Positions 23,532 to 32,220 are shown, counted from the stretch's first letter. The stretch: DNA of 33,163 nucleotides from Vibrio sp. UBA2441 (GCA_002342685.1 DDQN01000061.1:1-33163), one strand, 5' to 3'. Program-made: numbers and translations. Notes: a model not told the origin generated them from the letters alone.

Positions 23532-23963
23532 TTATTCTGATCTTGGACAGATTTCTGATTCAGGAAAGAAAAATTCAATCTCTCTCGCTGCTGATGTCTC
23601 GCTGTCAGAGCCGTGCACAGAGTTATACCGCATACTCAAAGCATAGTCAGAACGAATCGTACCGCAAGCTGCTTCTTCAGGGTTAGTTTTCCCCATAAGC
23701 TCACGGTAGGACTCAATAGCGTTTTCACCCTCTAAGACTTGCACCATCACAGGTCCAGAAGTCATAAACTCTTTTAACCCCGAGAAAAACGCTTTGCCTT
23801 CATGCTCTGCATAAAAACCACTCGCCTGTTCATCAGTGAGATGGAGCATTTTTGCCGCAATAACCTTTAATCCAGATTTTTCGATACGATTATAAATTTC
23901 ACCGATCAAGTTTCTTTTCACTGCATCGGGCTTCACAATGGAAAATGTTCTTTCTACAGCCAT
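23532..23963 (-). CDS. ndk: Nucleoside diphosphate kinase
   Basis: Ndk moves the gamma phosphate from ATP to other nucleoside diphosphates through a phospho-histidine. The 143 residues hold the active site NSVHGSDS with His117, and the typical AVERTFSIVKPDAVKRN start. The C-terminal tail (FFFPESEICPRSE) is normal for the family. It is on the same strand as pepB with a 71-bp gap, so cotranscription is possible. Confidence 0.97.
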   Translation of the reverse strand: MAVERTFSIVKPDAVKRNLIGEIYNRIEKSGLKVIAAKMLHLTDEQASGFYAEHEGKAFFSGLKEFMTSGPVMVQVLEGENAIESYRELMGKTNPEEAACGTIRSDYALSMRYNSVHGSDSETSAAREIEFFFPESEICPRSE

Positions 23964-24034
23964 AAAATCATCCTTTTGCTACTTTACTTATGGGTAACTC
24001 ACCTTGAGTCGCCAGTTATTATAATAATTACTAT

Positions 24035-25327
24035 CTATTGAGCTTTATCAACCAACAGCCGAGCAAGGGTTCTTACCCCCATACCTGTCGCACCAGCTGA
24101 CCATTTATCACTAGCAGTTTTACGATAAGTTCCTGCACAGTCAAAGTGTAACCACCCTTTTTTGTGCTCTTTCACAAAATAGGAAAGAAATGCAGCTGCT
24201 GTACTTGCACCTGGAGAGTAATCACCGCTACTGATGTTTGATAAATCCGCAAAATTTGAAGGAAGCATACCGCGATGGAAATCCGCCAATGGAAGTGGCC
24301 ATAACCCTTCTTTCTCTGCATTTGCGCCCATTAATGCTTGATGCGATAACTCATCATCAAAACTCAACAGTGCATGAAAATCATTACCCAAAGCATTCTT
24401 AGCGGCTCCTGTTAATGTAGCGCAATCTATGATCAACTCGGGGTTTTGTTCACTTGCAAAAATAAGCCCGTCCGCAAGGACTAATCGACCTTCGGCATCG
24501 GTATTCATGATCTCTACTGTTTTACCATTTTTATAGGTAATAATGTCACCAAGCTTCAACGCTCGTCCAGAAACCATGTTTTCAGCACAACAAAGGATAA
24601 GTTTAACGCGCTTATTCAGACCACGCATAATAGCTAAACCAAATCCTCCCGTAATCGTACCAGCACCACCCATATCTGCTTTCATGGAGGTCATAAAGTT
24701 AGATGGTTTTAAGCTATAGCCACCAGAATCAAAGGTAATACCTTTACCAACTAAACAGGCAAATACAGGAGCATTTTCATCACCTGTCGGGTTATAATCA
24801 AGCTGCAGCATCGCAGAGGTTCGTTCAGAACCACGCCCAACGGCATAGATACCCTGCCAACCTTCAGTCAATAAGTCTTTGTCTTTCACGATACGATAAT
24901 TAACGTGCTCTGGTGCCAGAGATTTAATAAACTCTCCCGCCATTGTTGCTAGTTGCCTTGGAGCCACTTCTTCCGCAGGTTTATTGATAATGTGTCTTAC
25001 CCAATCACTTGCTTTAATTCTGGCTTGAAGCTCACTTTGTTCTTCGTCGCTAAGCGGAGACCACTCTATATTTGGTACACTTTTAGGTGAACGATAGCCT
25101 TGATAAAAAGCCCATACCTCTTCTAGTCCCCACTCTTTACCTTGTAACGAGACTGATTTAATTCCGTTGCCATCAAGCTTTCGGGCGGCTTTTTGAATGG
25201 CGCCTAAATCATGAGCTTCATGTAAATGAATCATTGCACCATTTTCTGTGTAAGAAATAATGGCGTTATCACCCCAATGGGGCGCAGCAGGGGCATTCGA
25301 AATACTAACTAACATCTGAGTTGACAT
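24035..25327 (-). CDS. pepB: Peptidase B (M17 leucyl aminopeptidase)
   Basis: PepB is a cytosolic two-metal aminopeptidase of the M17 family. The metal/active-site segments GKGITFDSGGYSLKP and EIMNTDAEGRLVLADGL are intact (430 residues, E. coli 427). The ATG follows a good AAGGAGAA Shine-Dalgarno. In E. coli and Vibrio it lies next to iscX. Here a strong terminator between iscX and pepB suggests a separate transcript. Confidence 0.95.
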   Translation of the reverse strand: MSTQMLVSISNAPAAPHWGDNAIISYTENGAMIHLHEAHDLGAIQKAARKLDGNGIKSVSLQGKEWGLEEVWAFYQGYRSPKSVPNIEWSPLSDEEQSELQARIKASDWVRHIINKPAEEVAPRQLATMAGEFIKSLAPEHVNYRIVKDKDLLTEGWQGIYAVGRGSERTSAMLQLDYNPTGDENAPVFACLVGKGITFDSGGYSLKPSNFMTSMKADMGGAGTITGGFGLAIMRGLNKRVKLILCCAENMVSGRALKLGDIITYKNGKTVEIMNTDAEGRLVLADGLIFASEQNPELIIDCATLTGAAKNALGNDFHALLSFDDELSHQALMGANAEKEGLWPLPLADFHRGMLPSNFADLSNISSGDYSPGASTAAAFLSYFVKEHKKGWLHFDCAGTYRKTASDKWSAGATGMGVRTLARLLVDKAQ

Positions 25328-25394
25328 GATTTCTCCTTGTCGTGTCGCGGCTTATTTTCGTTCCGCATCTTATTTTTTTGTTGTATTTAATACA

Positions 25395-25422
25395 AAATAA
25401 AAGGGCTATTGCCCTTTTATTT
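25395..25422 (-). terminator. Terminator of the isc operon
   Basis: A perfect 12-bp stem (AAATAAAAGGGC with GCCCTTTTATTT) closes a 4-nt loop and provides its own U-rich tail, 28 nt after the iscX stop. Confidence 0.9.
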
Positions 25423-25449
25423 ATTAAGTAATTATCAATATAAAGTAAC

Positions 25450-25653
25450 TTAATCTAGCTCATCTAGCCAACAGAGCAGAATCGCTTCAAGAATCTTTTC
25501 ATTTGATCGCTGCGGATCATCATCAAAGCCTTCTAATTCTGTTATCCATTGATGCATATCCGTAAATCGTACGGTTTTTGGATCTAGCTCTGGATAAAGT
25601 TCAGACAATTCGATCGCAATATCTCGGGAGTCTGTCCATTTCATGATGCTCAT
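25450..25653 (-). CDS. iscX: IscX, modulator of IscS
   Basis: IscX is a small acidic protein that binds IscS and iron and tunes cluster assembly. The 67 residues match the family along their length: MKWTDSRDIAIELSELYPELDPKTVRFTDMHQWI and a C-terminal ILLCWLDELD. I keep MSI before MKWTD; starting at the second Met (four codons in) would also fit. It is the last gene of the isc operon, 75 nt after fdx. Confidence 0.96.
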   Translation of the reverse strand: MSIMKWTDSRDIAIELSELYPELDPKTVRFTDMHQWITELEGFDDDPQRSNEKILEAILLCWLDELD

Positions 25654-25728
25654 CCTATGTCTATTTTTTAAGCATGCCGATATATATTTAACCTGCCCAT
25701 TTCAATGAGAGCAGATTAAGTATACTGA

Positions 25729-26067
25729 TTAATGGTCTTCTGCTGCGTGATTTAAGGTGTACTTTGGAATTTCTACCACTAAATCTTCATCAGCGACTTT
25801 CGCCTGACAGCCCAGACGTGATTCTGGTTCTAATCCCCACGCCTTATCTAACATGTCGTCTTCTAGTTCTTCGCTCTCTTCTAGAGAATCAAAACCTTCA
25901 CGAACGACGATATGGCAGGTTGTACAAGCACATGACTTTTCACACGCATGCTCAATTCCAATACCATTTTTAAGTGCAACATCAAGAACCGTTTCACCGG
26001 CTTGAGCTTCTAAGACAGCGCCTTCCGGACAAAGTTCTTTATGTGGCAGTACTACAATTTTTGGCAT
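25729..26067 (-). CDS. fdx: [2Fe-2S] ferredoxin Fdx (isc type)
   Basis: This adrenodoxin-type ferredoxin supplies electrons for Fe-S cluster assembly. The 112 residues carry ligands C42, C48 and C51 in ACEKSCACTTC and C87 in RLGCQA. C46 is an extra cysteine also found in E. coli Fdx. The acidic loop EESEELEDDMLDKAWGLE is the partner-binding helix. It is 39 nt after hscA. Confidence 0.97.
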   Translation of the reverse strand: MPKIVVLPHKELCPEGAVLEAQAGETVLDVALKNGIGIEHACEKSCACTTCHIVVREGFDSLEESEELEDDMLDKAWGLEPESRLGCQAKVADEDLVVEIPKYTLNHAAEDH

Positions 26068-26106
26068 AATTTTTTCCTATGTAACCGACTATTTACAGAC
26101 TACAAA

Positions 26107-27957
26107 TTAAACGTTATCAACAGACTGACCGGCTAATGCTTTACGGATGGAAATATCCATTCTCCGCGAAGCAAAGTCTTGACTGGCTTTGTCGGTTTCT
26201 TTAATACTCTGTTCTATGGCATCAGCATCATTACCATTTCGACTTTCAATTAGAGATTCAATCGATTTTAGTAGTACCTGACGCTCATCTTCACTTAATA
26301 GTTCATCACCATCTGATTGCAATGCTGCAATCAAACCTTCTATGACGCGATCTGCTTCTACTCGTTGCTCTGCGAGGGCACGAGCAAGCATATCTTCTTT
26401 AGCAAAAGTCATGGAGTCTTTCAGCATACTAGTGACTTCTTCATCACTTAATCCGTAGGATGGTTTCACCTGTATTTCTGCCTGAACACCCGTGCTCTTT
26501 TCCATCGCTGTAACGGATAAAAGACCATCGGCATCGACCTGATAAGTAACTCGAATATGTGCAGCTCCAGCCGCCATTGGTGGTATACCTTTCAAGGAGA
26601 AACGTGCCAGAGATCGGCAATCATCTACCATCTCTCTTTCTCCCTGAACCGTATGGACCAGCATACCTGTCTGACCATCTTTAAAGGTGGTGAATTCTTG
26701 TGCCTTTGCCACTGGGATGGTGGTGTTACGCGGTATAATCTTCTCTACTAGCCCACCCATGGTTTCAATACCTAAAGAGAGTGGAATTACATCGAGTAAC
26801 AACATTTCAGCATCGGGTTTATTACCAACCAGTACATCCGCCTGAATGGCAGCGCCGATCGCAACAACTTCATCCGGATTAATACTAGTCAGTGGTTTTT
26901 GACCAAAGAAGTTGCCGACCATTTCACGAACCAAAAGTGTCCGTGTCGAACCACCTACCATAACCACTTCATGAACTTCATCAGTAGCAACGTCTGCATC
27001 TTTTAAGGCTCGACGGCATGATAGTAATGTCTTCTTCACTAGTGGTTGAATCAACGCTTCAAATTCATCTCGCGTCAATGAACCTTGCCAGCCAAGTACA
27101 GAAACATTCACCTGTTCTTCTTTTGACAGAGCAATTTTAGCGTTAGTTGCCGCATCCAATAAGGCGCGATTCTGTTTCGCTGTCAAAGGCGAAGTTAATC
27201 CAATGAGTCCCTGAAAGTGTTCCGCTATAAGGTGGTCAAAATCATCACCACCCAATGCTGAATCACCTCCGGTAGCTAGTACTTCAAATACGCCTTTTGA
27301 CAGACGTAATATCGAGATATCAAAAGTACCACCACCTAAGTCGTAAACTGCAATGACCCCTTCCTGACCTGAGTCTAGACCATATGCAATAGCAGCCGCA
27401 GTTGGTTCGTTGAGCAGTCTAAGTACCTTCATTCCAGCTAACGTAGCCGCATCTTTGGTGCCTGCACGTTGAGCATCATCAAAATAAGCGGGGACAGTTA
27501 TAACCACCCCCTCTAACTCACCACCTAAGCTCTCTTCGGCACGTGCGTTTAGTGCTTTTAAGATATCTGAAGATATTTGAATAGGGTTTTTAATGCCTGA
27601 TGTGGTTGCGAGCAAAGGCAGGCCATTTTCACTTTCTTGGAATTGATAAGGCAAAGACGGGTAACGTTTTTTAATATCAGTCAATGAACGACCGATAAGA
27701 CGCTTAACAGAAATAATGGTATTACTTGGATCGGTCTGAGCATTTTTACGAGCCAGTGTTCCAACCTGATGACCTGACTCGTTATAATAAACAACGGAAG
27801 GAACAATGTTATTGCCTTGTTCATCAGGTAAAGGTGAAGCACTCCCGCTTCGAACTGAAGCGACCAGTGAATTTGTTGTACCTAAATCAATACCTACAGC
27901 CAGTTTTTGTTCATGCGGTGCTGGGCTTTGTCCCGGTTCCGAGATTTGAAGTAACAT
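26107..27957 (-). CDS. hscA: Fe-S assembly Hsp70 chaperone HscA
   Basis: HscA is the Hsp70 that, with HscB, works on IscU to release clusters. The 616 residues match E. coli HscA. The ATPase domain starts AVGIDLGTTNSLVASV and includes LRLLNEPTAAAIAYGLD, YDLGGGTFDIS and VMVGGSTRT; the substrate domain follows from about residue 390 (IPLSLGIETMGG). The linker LLLDVIPLSLG is conserved. It is 22 nt after hscB. Confidence 0.98.
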   Translation of the reverse strand: MLLQISEPGQSPAPHEQKLAVGIDLGTTNSLVASVRSGSASPLPDEQGNNIVPSVVYYNESGHQVGTLARKNAQTDPSNTIISVKRLIGRSLTDIKKRYPSLPYQFQESENGLPLLATTSGIKNPIQISSDILKALNARAEESLGGELEGVVITVPAYFDDAQRAGTKDAATLAGMKVLRLLNEPTAAAIAYGLDSGQEGVIAVYDLGGGTFDISILRLSKGVFEVLATGGDSALGGDDFDHLIAEHFQGLIGLTSPLTAKQNRALLDAATNAKIALSKEEQVNVSVLGWQGSLTRDEFEALIQPLVKKTLLSCRRALKDADVATDEVHEVVMVGGSTRTLLVREMVGNFFGQKPLTSINPDEVVAIGAAIQADVLVGNKPDAEMLLLDVIPLSLGIETMGGLVEKIIPRNTTIPVAKAQEFTTFKDGQTGMLVHTVQGEREMVDDCRSLARFSLKGIPPMAAGAAHIRVTYQVDADGLLSVTAMEKSTGVQAEIQVKPSYGLSDEEVTSMLKDSMTFAKEDMLARALAEQRVEADRVIEGLIAALQSDGDELLSEDERQVLLKSIESLIESRNGNDADAIEQSIKETDKASQDFASRRMDISIRKALAGQSVDNV

Positions 27958-27979
27958 TGAGCTTCCTTTTTGATAAGCC

Positions 27980-28483
27980 TTAACCGAATAATCGGTCTTC
28001 AGCCTGTTCTATCTCATGCTTAAGTTTTGCAATGAATTTTAGCTTTCTCACCTGCTCTGCGGCTTGCTCCAACTGGGAAGCTTGCAACTCTTTTTGTACA
28101 TCGAGCATGTGTTGCTTATATAGTTTATTGACCTTGTCATCAAAATTATACAAAGCATCTTCTGCAGTAATATCTTCTAACTCTTCTCGTAATTCCATCT
28201 GCTCCATTAAAAACAGTGGATCTTGTAACGTTTTATGCTCACCACGAATATCAACGCCATTGAGAACTAATATGTATTCGACTCGAGAAATAGGATTTTT
28301 AAGCACCTGATAAGCGTCATTAATTTGGGCTGCTTTTTGAACCGACATAAGTCGATCCCTTTCAGATGCAGTAGAAAAGTTATCAGGGTGAAATTGGCGC
28401 TGCAATTCTCTAAATTGATTAGAAAGAAGGCCACCATCCAGTTCAAACTCGATTGGTAGCCCAAATAATTCAAAATGATTCAT
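27980..28483 (-). CDS. hscB: Fe-S assembly J-domain co-chaperone HscB
   Basis: HscB brings IscU to HscA and stimulates its ATPase. The J domain (1-75) has the HPD motif at 32-34 (QFHPDNFS). The C-terminal three-helix bundle (about 80-167) carries the IscU-binding surface (LFLMEQMELREELED). At 167 residues it is slightly shorter than E. coli (171). It is 69 nt after iscA and 22 nt before hscA. Confidence 0.96.
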   Translation of the reverse strand: MNHFELFGLPIEFELDGGLLSNQFRELQRQFHPDNFSTASERDRLMSVQKAAQINDAYQVLKNPISRVEYILVLNGVDIRGEHKTLQDPLFLMEQMELREELEDITAEDALYNFDDKVNKLYKQHMLDVQKELQASQLEQAAEQVRKLKFIAKLKHEIEQAEDRLFG

Positions 28484-28500
28484 CTTTATATGACCTAATG

Positions 28501-28543
28501 TTCGATATTCAATTAACTATTGTCAGTTAGCTATCATATCGAA
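28501..28543. repeat. Inverted repeat between iscA and hscB
   Basis: TTCGATAT (28501-28508) pairs with ATATCGAA (28536-28543), with inner AACT/AGTT able to pair too. It fills most of the 69-nt gap and would fold in the isc transcript. No U tract, so it is not a terminator. Confidence 0.55.
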
Positions 28544-28552
28544 TGACTGAAT

Positions 28553-28876
28553 TTAGACTGTAAAGCTTTCTCCACAACCACATTCATCTTTCACGTTCGG
28601 GTTATTAAATTGAAAGCCTTCATTTAAGCCTTCTTTAACAAAGTCTAACTCAGTACCATCTAGGTAAGCCAAACTTTTAGGATCAACGATTATTTTTGTT
28701 TCGTTCATCTCAAAAATCTGATCTTCTTCATTCAACTGATCGACAAACTCAAGCACATAGGCCATGCCTGAACACCCTGTCGTTTTTACACCAAGACGCA
28801 AACCGATACCTTTTCCACGGTTATCAAGAAATGTTTTAACTCTATTTGCTGCCGCTTCTGTCATGGTGATGGCCAT
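28553..28876 (-). CDS. iscA: A-type Fe-S carrier IscA
   Basis: IscA carries Fe or Fe-S clusters to apoproteins. The 107 residues equal E. coli, with the three ligands C35 (TTGCSGMAY), C99 and C101 (ECGCGESF). The AGAAGG Shine-Dalgarno precedes the ATG. It is 66 nt after iscU, and a strong hairpin lies in that gap. Confidence 0.97.
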   Translation of the reverse strand: MAITMTEAAANRVKTFLDNRGKGIGLRLGVKTTGCSGMAYVLEFVDQLNEEDQIFEMNETKIIVDPKSLAYLDGTELDFVKEGLNEGFQFNNPNVKDECGCGESFTV

Positions 28877-28910
28877 ACTTCAACCTTCTGTTTCTGATAT
28901 TTTTTATCTA

Positions 28911-28930
28911 AAGGGAGGAGTTCCTCCCTT
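28911..28930 (-). terminator. GC-rich hairpin between iscU and iscA
   Basis: AAGGGAGGA (28911-28919) and TCCTCCCTT (28922-28930) form a perfect 9-bp stem with a very short loop, 12 nt after the iscU stop. TTAGATAAAAAA follows on the minus strand, a poor U tract. It may act as a partial terminator or a 3' stabiliser that lowers expression of the downstream isc genes. Confidence 0.5.
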
Positions 28931-28942
28931 ACAACTTATTCT

Positions 28943-29326
28943 TTATTGATCGTGCTTTTTCTTGTAATCAGATACCGCTGCTTTTATCGCGTCTTCTGCA
29001 AGAATTGAACAGTGCACTTTAACCGGAGGTAATTCTAACTCTTCTGCAATTTCAGAGTTTTTTATCGATGCAGCTTCATCAATGCTTTTGCCTTTTACCC
29101 ACTCAGTAACAAGAGAGCTTGAAGCGATAGCTGAACCACAACCATAAGTTTTGAATTTCGCATCCTCGATAATACCTTCCGGTGTTACCTTGATTTGAAG
29201 TTTCATTACATCGCCACACGCTGGCGCACCAACCATACCACTTCCGATACTAGGATCTTCTTTATCAAAAGAACCTACGTTACGTGGATTTTCATAGTGA
29301 TCGATCACTTTTTCACTATAAGCCAT
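28943..29326 (-). CDS. iscU: Fe-S cluster scaffold IscU
   Basis: IscU is the scaffold on which new clusters are built. The 127 residues carry the ligands C37, C63 and C106, plus D39. The HscA recognition motif LPPVK is at 99-103. It matches E. coli in length up to one residue. It is 38 nt downstream of iscS. Confidence 0.98.
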   Translation of the reverse strand: MAYSEKVIDHYENPRNVGSFDKEDPSIGSGMVGAPACGDVMKLQIKVTPEGIIEDAKFKTYGCGSAIASSSLVTEWVKGKSIDEAASIKNSEIAEELELPPVKVHCSILAEDAIKAAVSDYKKKHDQ

Positions 29327-29364
29327 AATATATTCCTCGTTCCTCTATTATTGTAACACTGGGA

Positions 29365-30579
29365 TTAATGATGAGCCCACTCAACAGAACTCAAATCAAC
29401 CCCTTCCTTGTACATATCCCATAGAGGAGACATGTCTCTCAATTTATTAACCGCGACGATAATTTGCGCTACCGCATAATCGATTTCTTCTTCCGTTGTA
29501 TAACGTCCGAATGAAAAACGAACTGAACTATGGGCTAATTCATCATCTAAACCTAATGCACGTAGTACGTACGATGGCTCTAAGCTTGCTGATGTACATG
29601 CTGACCCAGAGGATACCGCTAAGTCTTTTAGTGACATAAGCAAAGATTCACCTTCTACAAAAGCGAAGCTGATGTTTAAGTTGTTTGGTAAACGCTGATC
29701 CAAATCACCATTTATTGTGATTGATTCTAAGTCTTTCAAACCTTCTAACATACGATTGCGCATTACTTTCGCATGTTCAAAATCTTTTTGCATATCTAGT
29801 TTGGCAACACGGGCAGCTTCACCCATACCAACAATTTGGTGTGTTGGCAACGTACCTGAACGGAAACCGCGCTCATGACCACCGCCATGCATTTGTGCTT
29901 CCAGACGAATGCGAGGCTTACGACGAACGTACAATGCACCAATACCTTTAGGTCCATACATTTTATGACCGGACATAGAGATAAGGTCAACTTTCATCTC
30001 TTGTACATCGATTGGCAGTTTCCCTACGGATTGCGCTCCATCGACATGAAAAATGATTTTACGTTCACGGCAAAGTTCACCAATAGCCGTAATATCCTGA
30101 ATAACACCAATTTCATTGTTTACATGCATGATAGAAACCAAAATAGTGTCATCACGTATTGCGTCTTGTAGCTTGTTTAGGTCTATAAGGCCATTTTCCT
30201 CTGGGGCAAGATAGGTTAACTCATAACCTTCTCGCTCTAGTTGGCGACAAGTATCAAGAACCGCTTTATGTTCTGTTTTGCAGGTAATGATATGTTTACC
30301 TTTCTTACCATAAAAGTGTGCAACACCTTTAATAGCAAGGTTATCTGACTCAGTAGCGCCAGAGGTAAATACGATTTCTCGAGGATCCGCATTAATAAGC
30401 TCTGCAATTTGATCACGAGCTGTATCAACTGCTTCTTCAGCCTGCCAACCGTAGCGATGAGAACGCGATGCCGGATTTCCGAAAGTACCGTCCATCGTCA
30501 TACATTGAACCATTTTCTCAGCAACACGTTCATCTACTGGGCAAGTAGCTGAATAGTCAAAATAAATAGGCAGTTTCAT
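29365..30579 (-). CDS. iscS: Cysteine desulfurase IscS
   Basis: IscS takes sulfur from cysteine and gives it to IscU, and also feeds thiolation of tRNA. The 404 residues match E. coli. The PLP lysine is in SGHKMYGPKGIG (about 206) and the active Cys in SSGSACTSASLEPSY (about 328). The C-terminal LSSVEWAHH is the usual IscU contact. It is 28 nt after iscR. Confidence 0.98.
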   Translation of the reverse strand: MKLPIYFDYSATCPVDERVAEKMVQCMTMDGTFGNPASRSHRYGWQAEEAVDTARDQIAELINADPREIVFTSGATESDNLAIKGVAHFYGKKGKHIITCKTEHKAVLDTCRQLEREGYELTYLAPEENGLIDLNKLQDAIRDDTILVSIMHVNNEIGVIQDITAIGELCRERKIIFHVDGAQSVGKLPIDVQEMKVDLISMSGHKMYGPKGIGALYVRRKPRIRLEAQMHGGGHERGFRSGTLPTHQIVGMGEAARVAKLDMQKDFEHAKVMRNRMLEGLKDLESITINGDLDQRLPNNLNISFAFVEGESLLMSLKDLAVSSGSACTSASLEPSYVLRALGLDDELAHSSVRFSFGRYTTEEEIDYAVAQIIVAVNKLRDMSPLWDMYKEGVDLSSVEWAHH

Positions 30580-30607
30580 TTATTACTCCAGTGTAAAAAC
30601 ATTGCCG

Positions 30608-31114
30608 CTATGAGCGAGCATTTGCACTGATGGGCGCAGTGCTTTTTATTGTTTGTGAAAACCCATTGTTAACCACCAGATTTATGTCCTGACGGTCAGA
30701 AATTTCTAAGACTTCGTTATCATTCATCAACTGGCCAAGAGTGATATTGTTTAGAAAATCACTAATACGAGTACTTAAATCACGCCATAACGTATGGGTA
30801 AGACAACGAGTTCCACCTTGGCAGTCACCTTTTCCTGAGCACTTAGTCGCATCAACGGACTCATCAACGGCAGCAATTACTGTCCCAATTGAAATATCCA
30901 TTGCTTCTTTACCCAGACGATAACCACCTCCGGGACCACGAACGCTAGCCACTAAACCTGCTTTGCGAAGCTTGGAAAACAACTGCTCCAAATACGAAAG
31001 CGAAATTCCTTGTCGCTCCGATATATCGGCAAGTGGTACAGGGTTTGCCTGCGAGTGAAGCGCAACGTCAAGCATTGCGGTTACTGCATATCTTCCTTTA
31101 GATGTAAGTCTCAT
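30608..31114 (-). CDS. iscR: Fe-S-sensing repressor IscR
   Basis: IscR is an Rrf2-family regulator that binds a [2Fe-2S] cluster and represses its own operon when clusters are plentiful. Starting at MRLTSKGRYAVTAMLDVALH gives 168 residues. The open frame runs 14 codons further upstream (MKNFIHVNTWIEC) but that part is unlike IscR and is rejected. Ligands C92, C98, C104 and H107 are in KCSGKGDCQGGTRCLTH. Two type 1 IscR sites lie upstream. It is the first gene of the isc operon. Confidence 0.97.
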   Translation of the reverse strand: MRLTSKGRYAVTAMLDVALHSQANPVPLADISERQGISLSYLEQLFSKLRKAGLVASVRGPGGGYRLGKEAMDISIGTVIAAVDESVDATKCSGKGDCQGGTRCLTHTLWRDLSTRISDFLNNITLGQLMNDNEVLEISDRQDINLVVNNGFSQTIKSTAPISANARS

Positions 31115-31154
31115 ATTACACTCTATCCACGTATTAACATGAATAAAGTTTTTC

Positions 31155-31179
31155 ATACCCGACCAAATTGGTCAAGTAT
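31155..31179 (-). promoter_or_regulatory. IscR type 1 site, proximal
   Basis: On the minus strand, ATACTTGACC-AATTT-GGTCGGGTAT, a close match to the type 1 IscR consensus (ATASYYGACT...AGTCRRSTAT), lies 41 nt upstream of the iscR start codon. Confidence 0.85.
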
Positions 31180-31204
31180 TTATTTGACTAAAACAGTCAA
31201 GTAT
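31180..31204 (-). promoter_or_regulatory. IscR type 1 site, distal
   Basis: On the minus strand, ATACTTGACT-GTTTT-AGTCAAATA matches the type 1 consensus even more closely and abuts the proximal site (25-bp spacing). Together they should allow tight feedback on iscRSUA-hscBA-fdx-iscX. Confidence 0.85.
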
Positions 31205-31225
31205 TTAACCTTTTTATAAAAGTGG

Positions 31226-31954
31226 TTAATTCTTCTTCACTATTTGTTTTTCAATAGAGGTCAAAATGCCTCTTAAAATATTGATTTCACTTATTTCTGG
31301 CCGTGAACGGCTGAATAAACGCCTCAACTTAGTCATAATTAAATTAGGCTTATCTTGTGAGATAAATTGGGTATCAGTAATCACTTTTTCAAGGTGTTGA
31401 TAAAACATCTCCAGTTCTTTGTGACTTGGGTAGACTTCTTCCTTTATAGGATGGGCACTTTGAGCTCGATTAAGGTGAGCAACTCTGACTTCGTAGGCTA
31501 ATGTTTGTACTGCCATTGCCAGATTAAGCGAACTATATTCTGGGTTTGCCGGTATGCAGACATGAAAATGACACTTCTGCAGCTCTTCATTGGTTAAGCC
31601 CGTTCTTTCTCTGCCAAATACAAGAGCTACGGGATGTTGTTCACCTTCTTCTGCAAACTTCTCTCCACATTCCCTTGGCTCTAACATCGGCCACTCTAGT
31701 GTACGAGAACGAGCGCTAGAACCAACGACTAGCCTACAATCGACAATGGCTTCTTCTAGAGTACTTACGACAGTAGCCCCTTCTGCAATGTCACTCGCCC
31801 CTGCAGCTAATGCTAAGGTTTGAGCATCAACCTGACACTGCGGGTCAACTAAGACTAACTGAGACAATCCCATCACCTTCATTGCGCGGGCTGCAGAACC
31901 GATATTCCCAGAATGAGAAGTTCCGACTAAAATTACTTTTACGTTGTTGAGCAT
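31226..31954 (-). CDS. trmJ: tRNA Cm32/Um32 methyltransferase TrmJ
   Basis: TrmJ is a SPOUT-class enzyme that 2'-O-methylates residue 32 of several tRNAs. The 242 residues (E. coli 246) have the knot motifs VILVGTSHSGNIGSAARAMKVMG, ALVFGRERTGLTNEEL and IPANPEYSSLNLAMAVQTLAYEV. The C-terminal tail is the helical dimer extension. It lies upstream of iscR on the same strand, as in E. coli, and is divergent from suhB. Confidence 0.96.
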   Translation of the reverse strand: MLNNVKVILVGTSHSGNIGSAARAMKVMGLSQLVLVDPQCQVDAQTLALAAGASDIAEGATVVSTLEEAIVDCRLVVGSSARSRTLEWPMLEPRECGEKFAEEGEQHPVALVFGRERTGLTNEELQKCHFHVCIPANPEYSSLNLAMAVQTLAYEVRVAHLNRAQSAHPIKEEVYPSHKELEMFYQHLEKVITDTQFISQDKPNLIMTKLRRLFSRSRPEISEINILRGILTSIEKQIVKKN

Positions 31955-32173
31955 GCGTTATTAAACCAAAAATTAAAAAGCCGACGAATGTTAACATACG
32001 TTGATATGGTCAAACTACCTCAAGATGCCCGTTTCAGCAGGAGTAGCCTATGTATAAGGATTAAAACTAAGTTAAGATCTACTGGTTTACTTAACGAAAA
32101 TCCGTAGATAGCTTCAAACAAATATCAATAAAAAGCACAAAAAATAACCTCTTCCTTTTTTTGCGATCTCTGA

Positions 32174-32187
32174 TATACTCGCCGCCG
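32174..32187 (+). promoter_or_regulatory. suhB promoter -10 with GC-rich discriminator
   Basis: TATACT (32174-32179), followed directly by CGCCGCCG (32180-32187), looks like a growth-rate- and ppGpp-controlled promoter of the rRNA type. The -35 is poor (CTTCCT region). Confidence 0.55.
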
Positions 32188-32192
32188 CTTTC

Positions 32193-32204
32193 TGTTCTTT
32201 AACA
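32193..32204 (+). promoter_or_regulatory. boxA-like element in the suhB leader
   Basis: TGTTCTTTAACA differs by one base from the rRNA boxA TGCTCTTTAACA and lies 16 nt before the suhB ATG. In E. coli, NusB/NusE binding to boxA in the suhB leader represses suhB, so this is likely the same feedback element. Confidence 0.8.
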
Positions 32205-32220
32205 TCTGTTGGGTAAATGT

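Noticed and set aside
31115..31156. 14-codon upstream extension of iscR
   Set aside because: IscR proteins start MRLTSKGRYAV; the extension runs into the IscR operator and lacks homology.
32209..32220. TTG start for suhB
   Set aside because: The family starts at MHPMLNIA, given by ATG 32221; the TTG would sit in the ribosome-binding region just after boxA.
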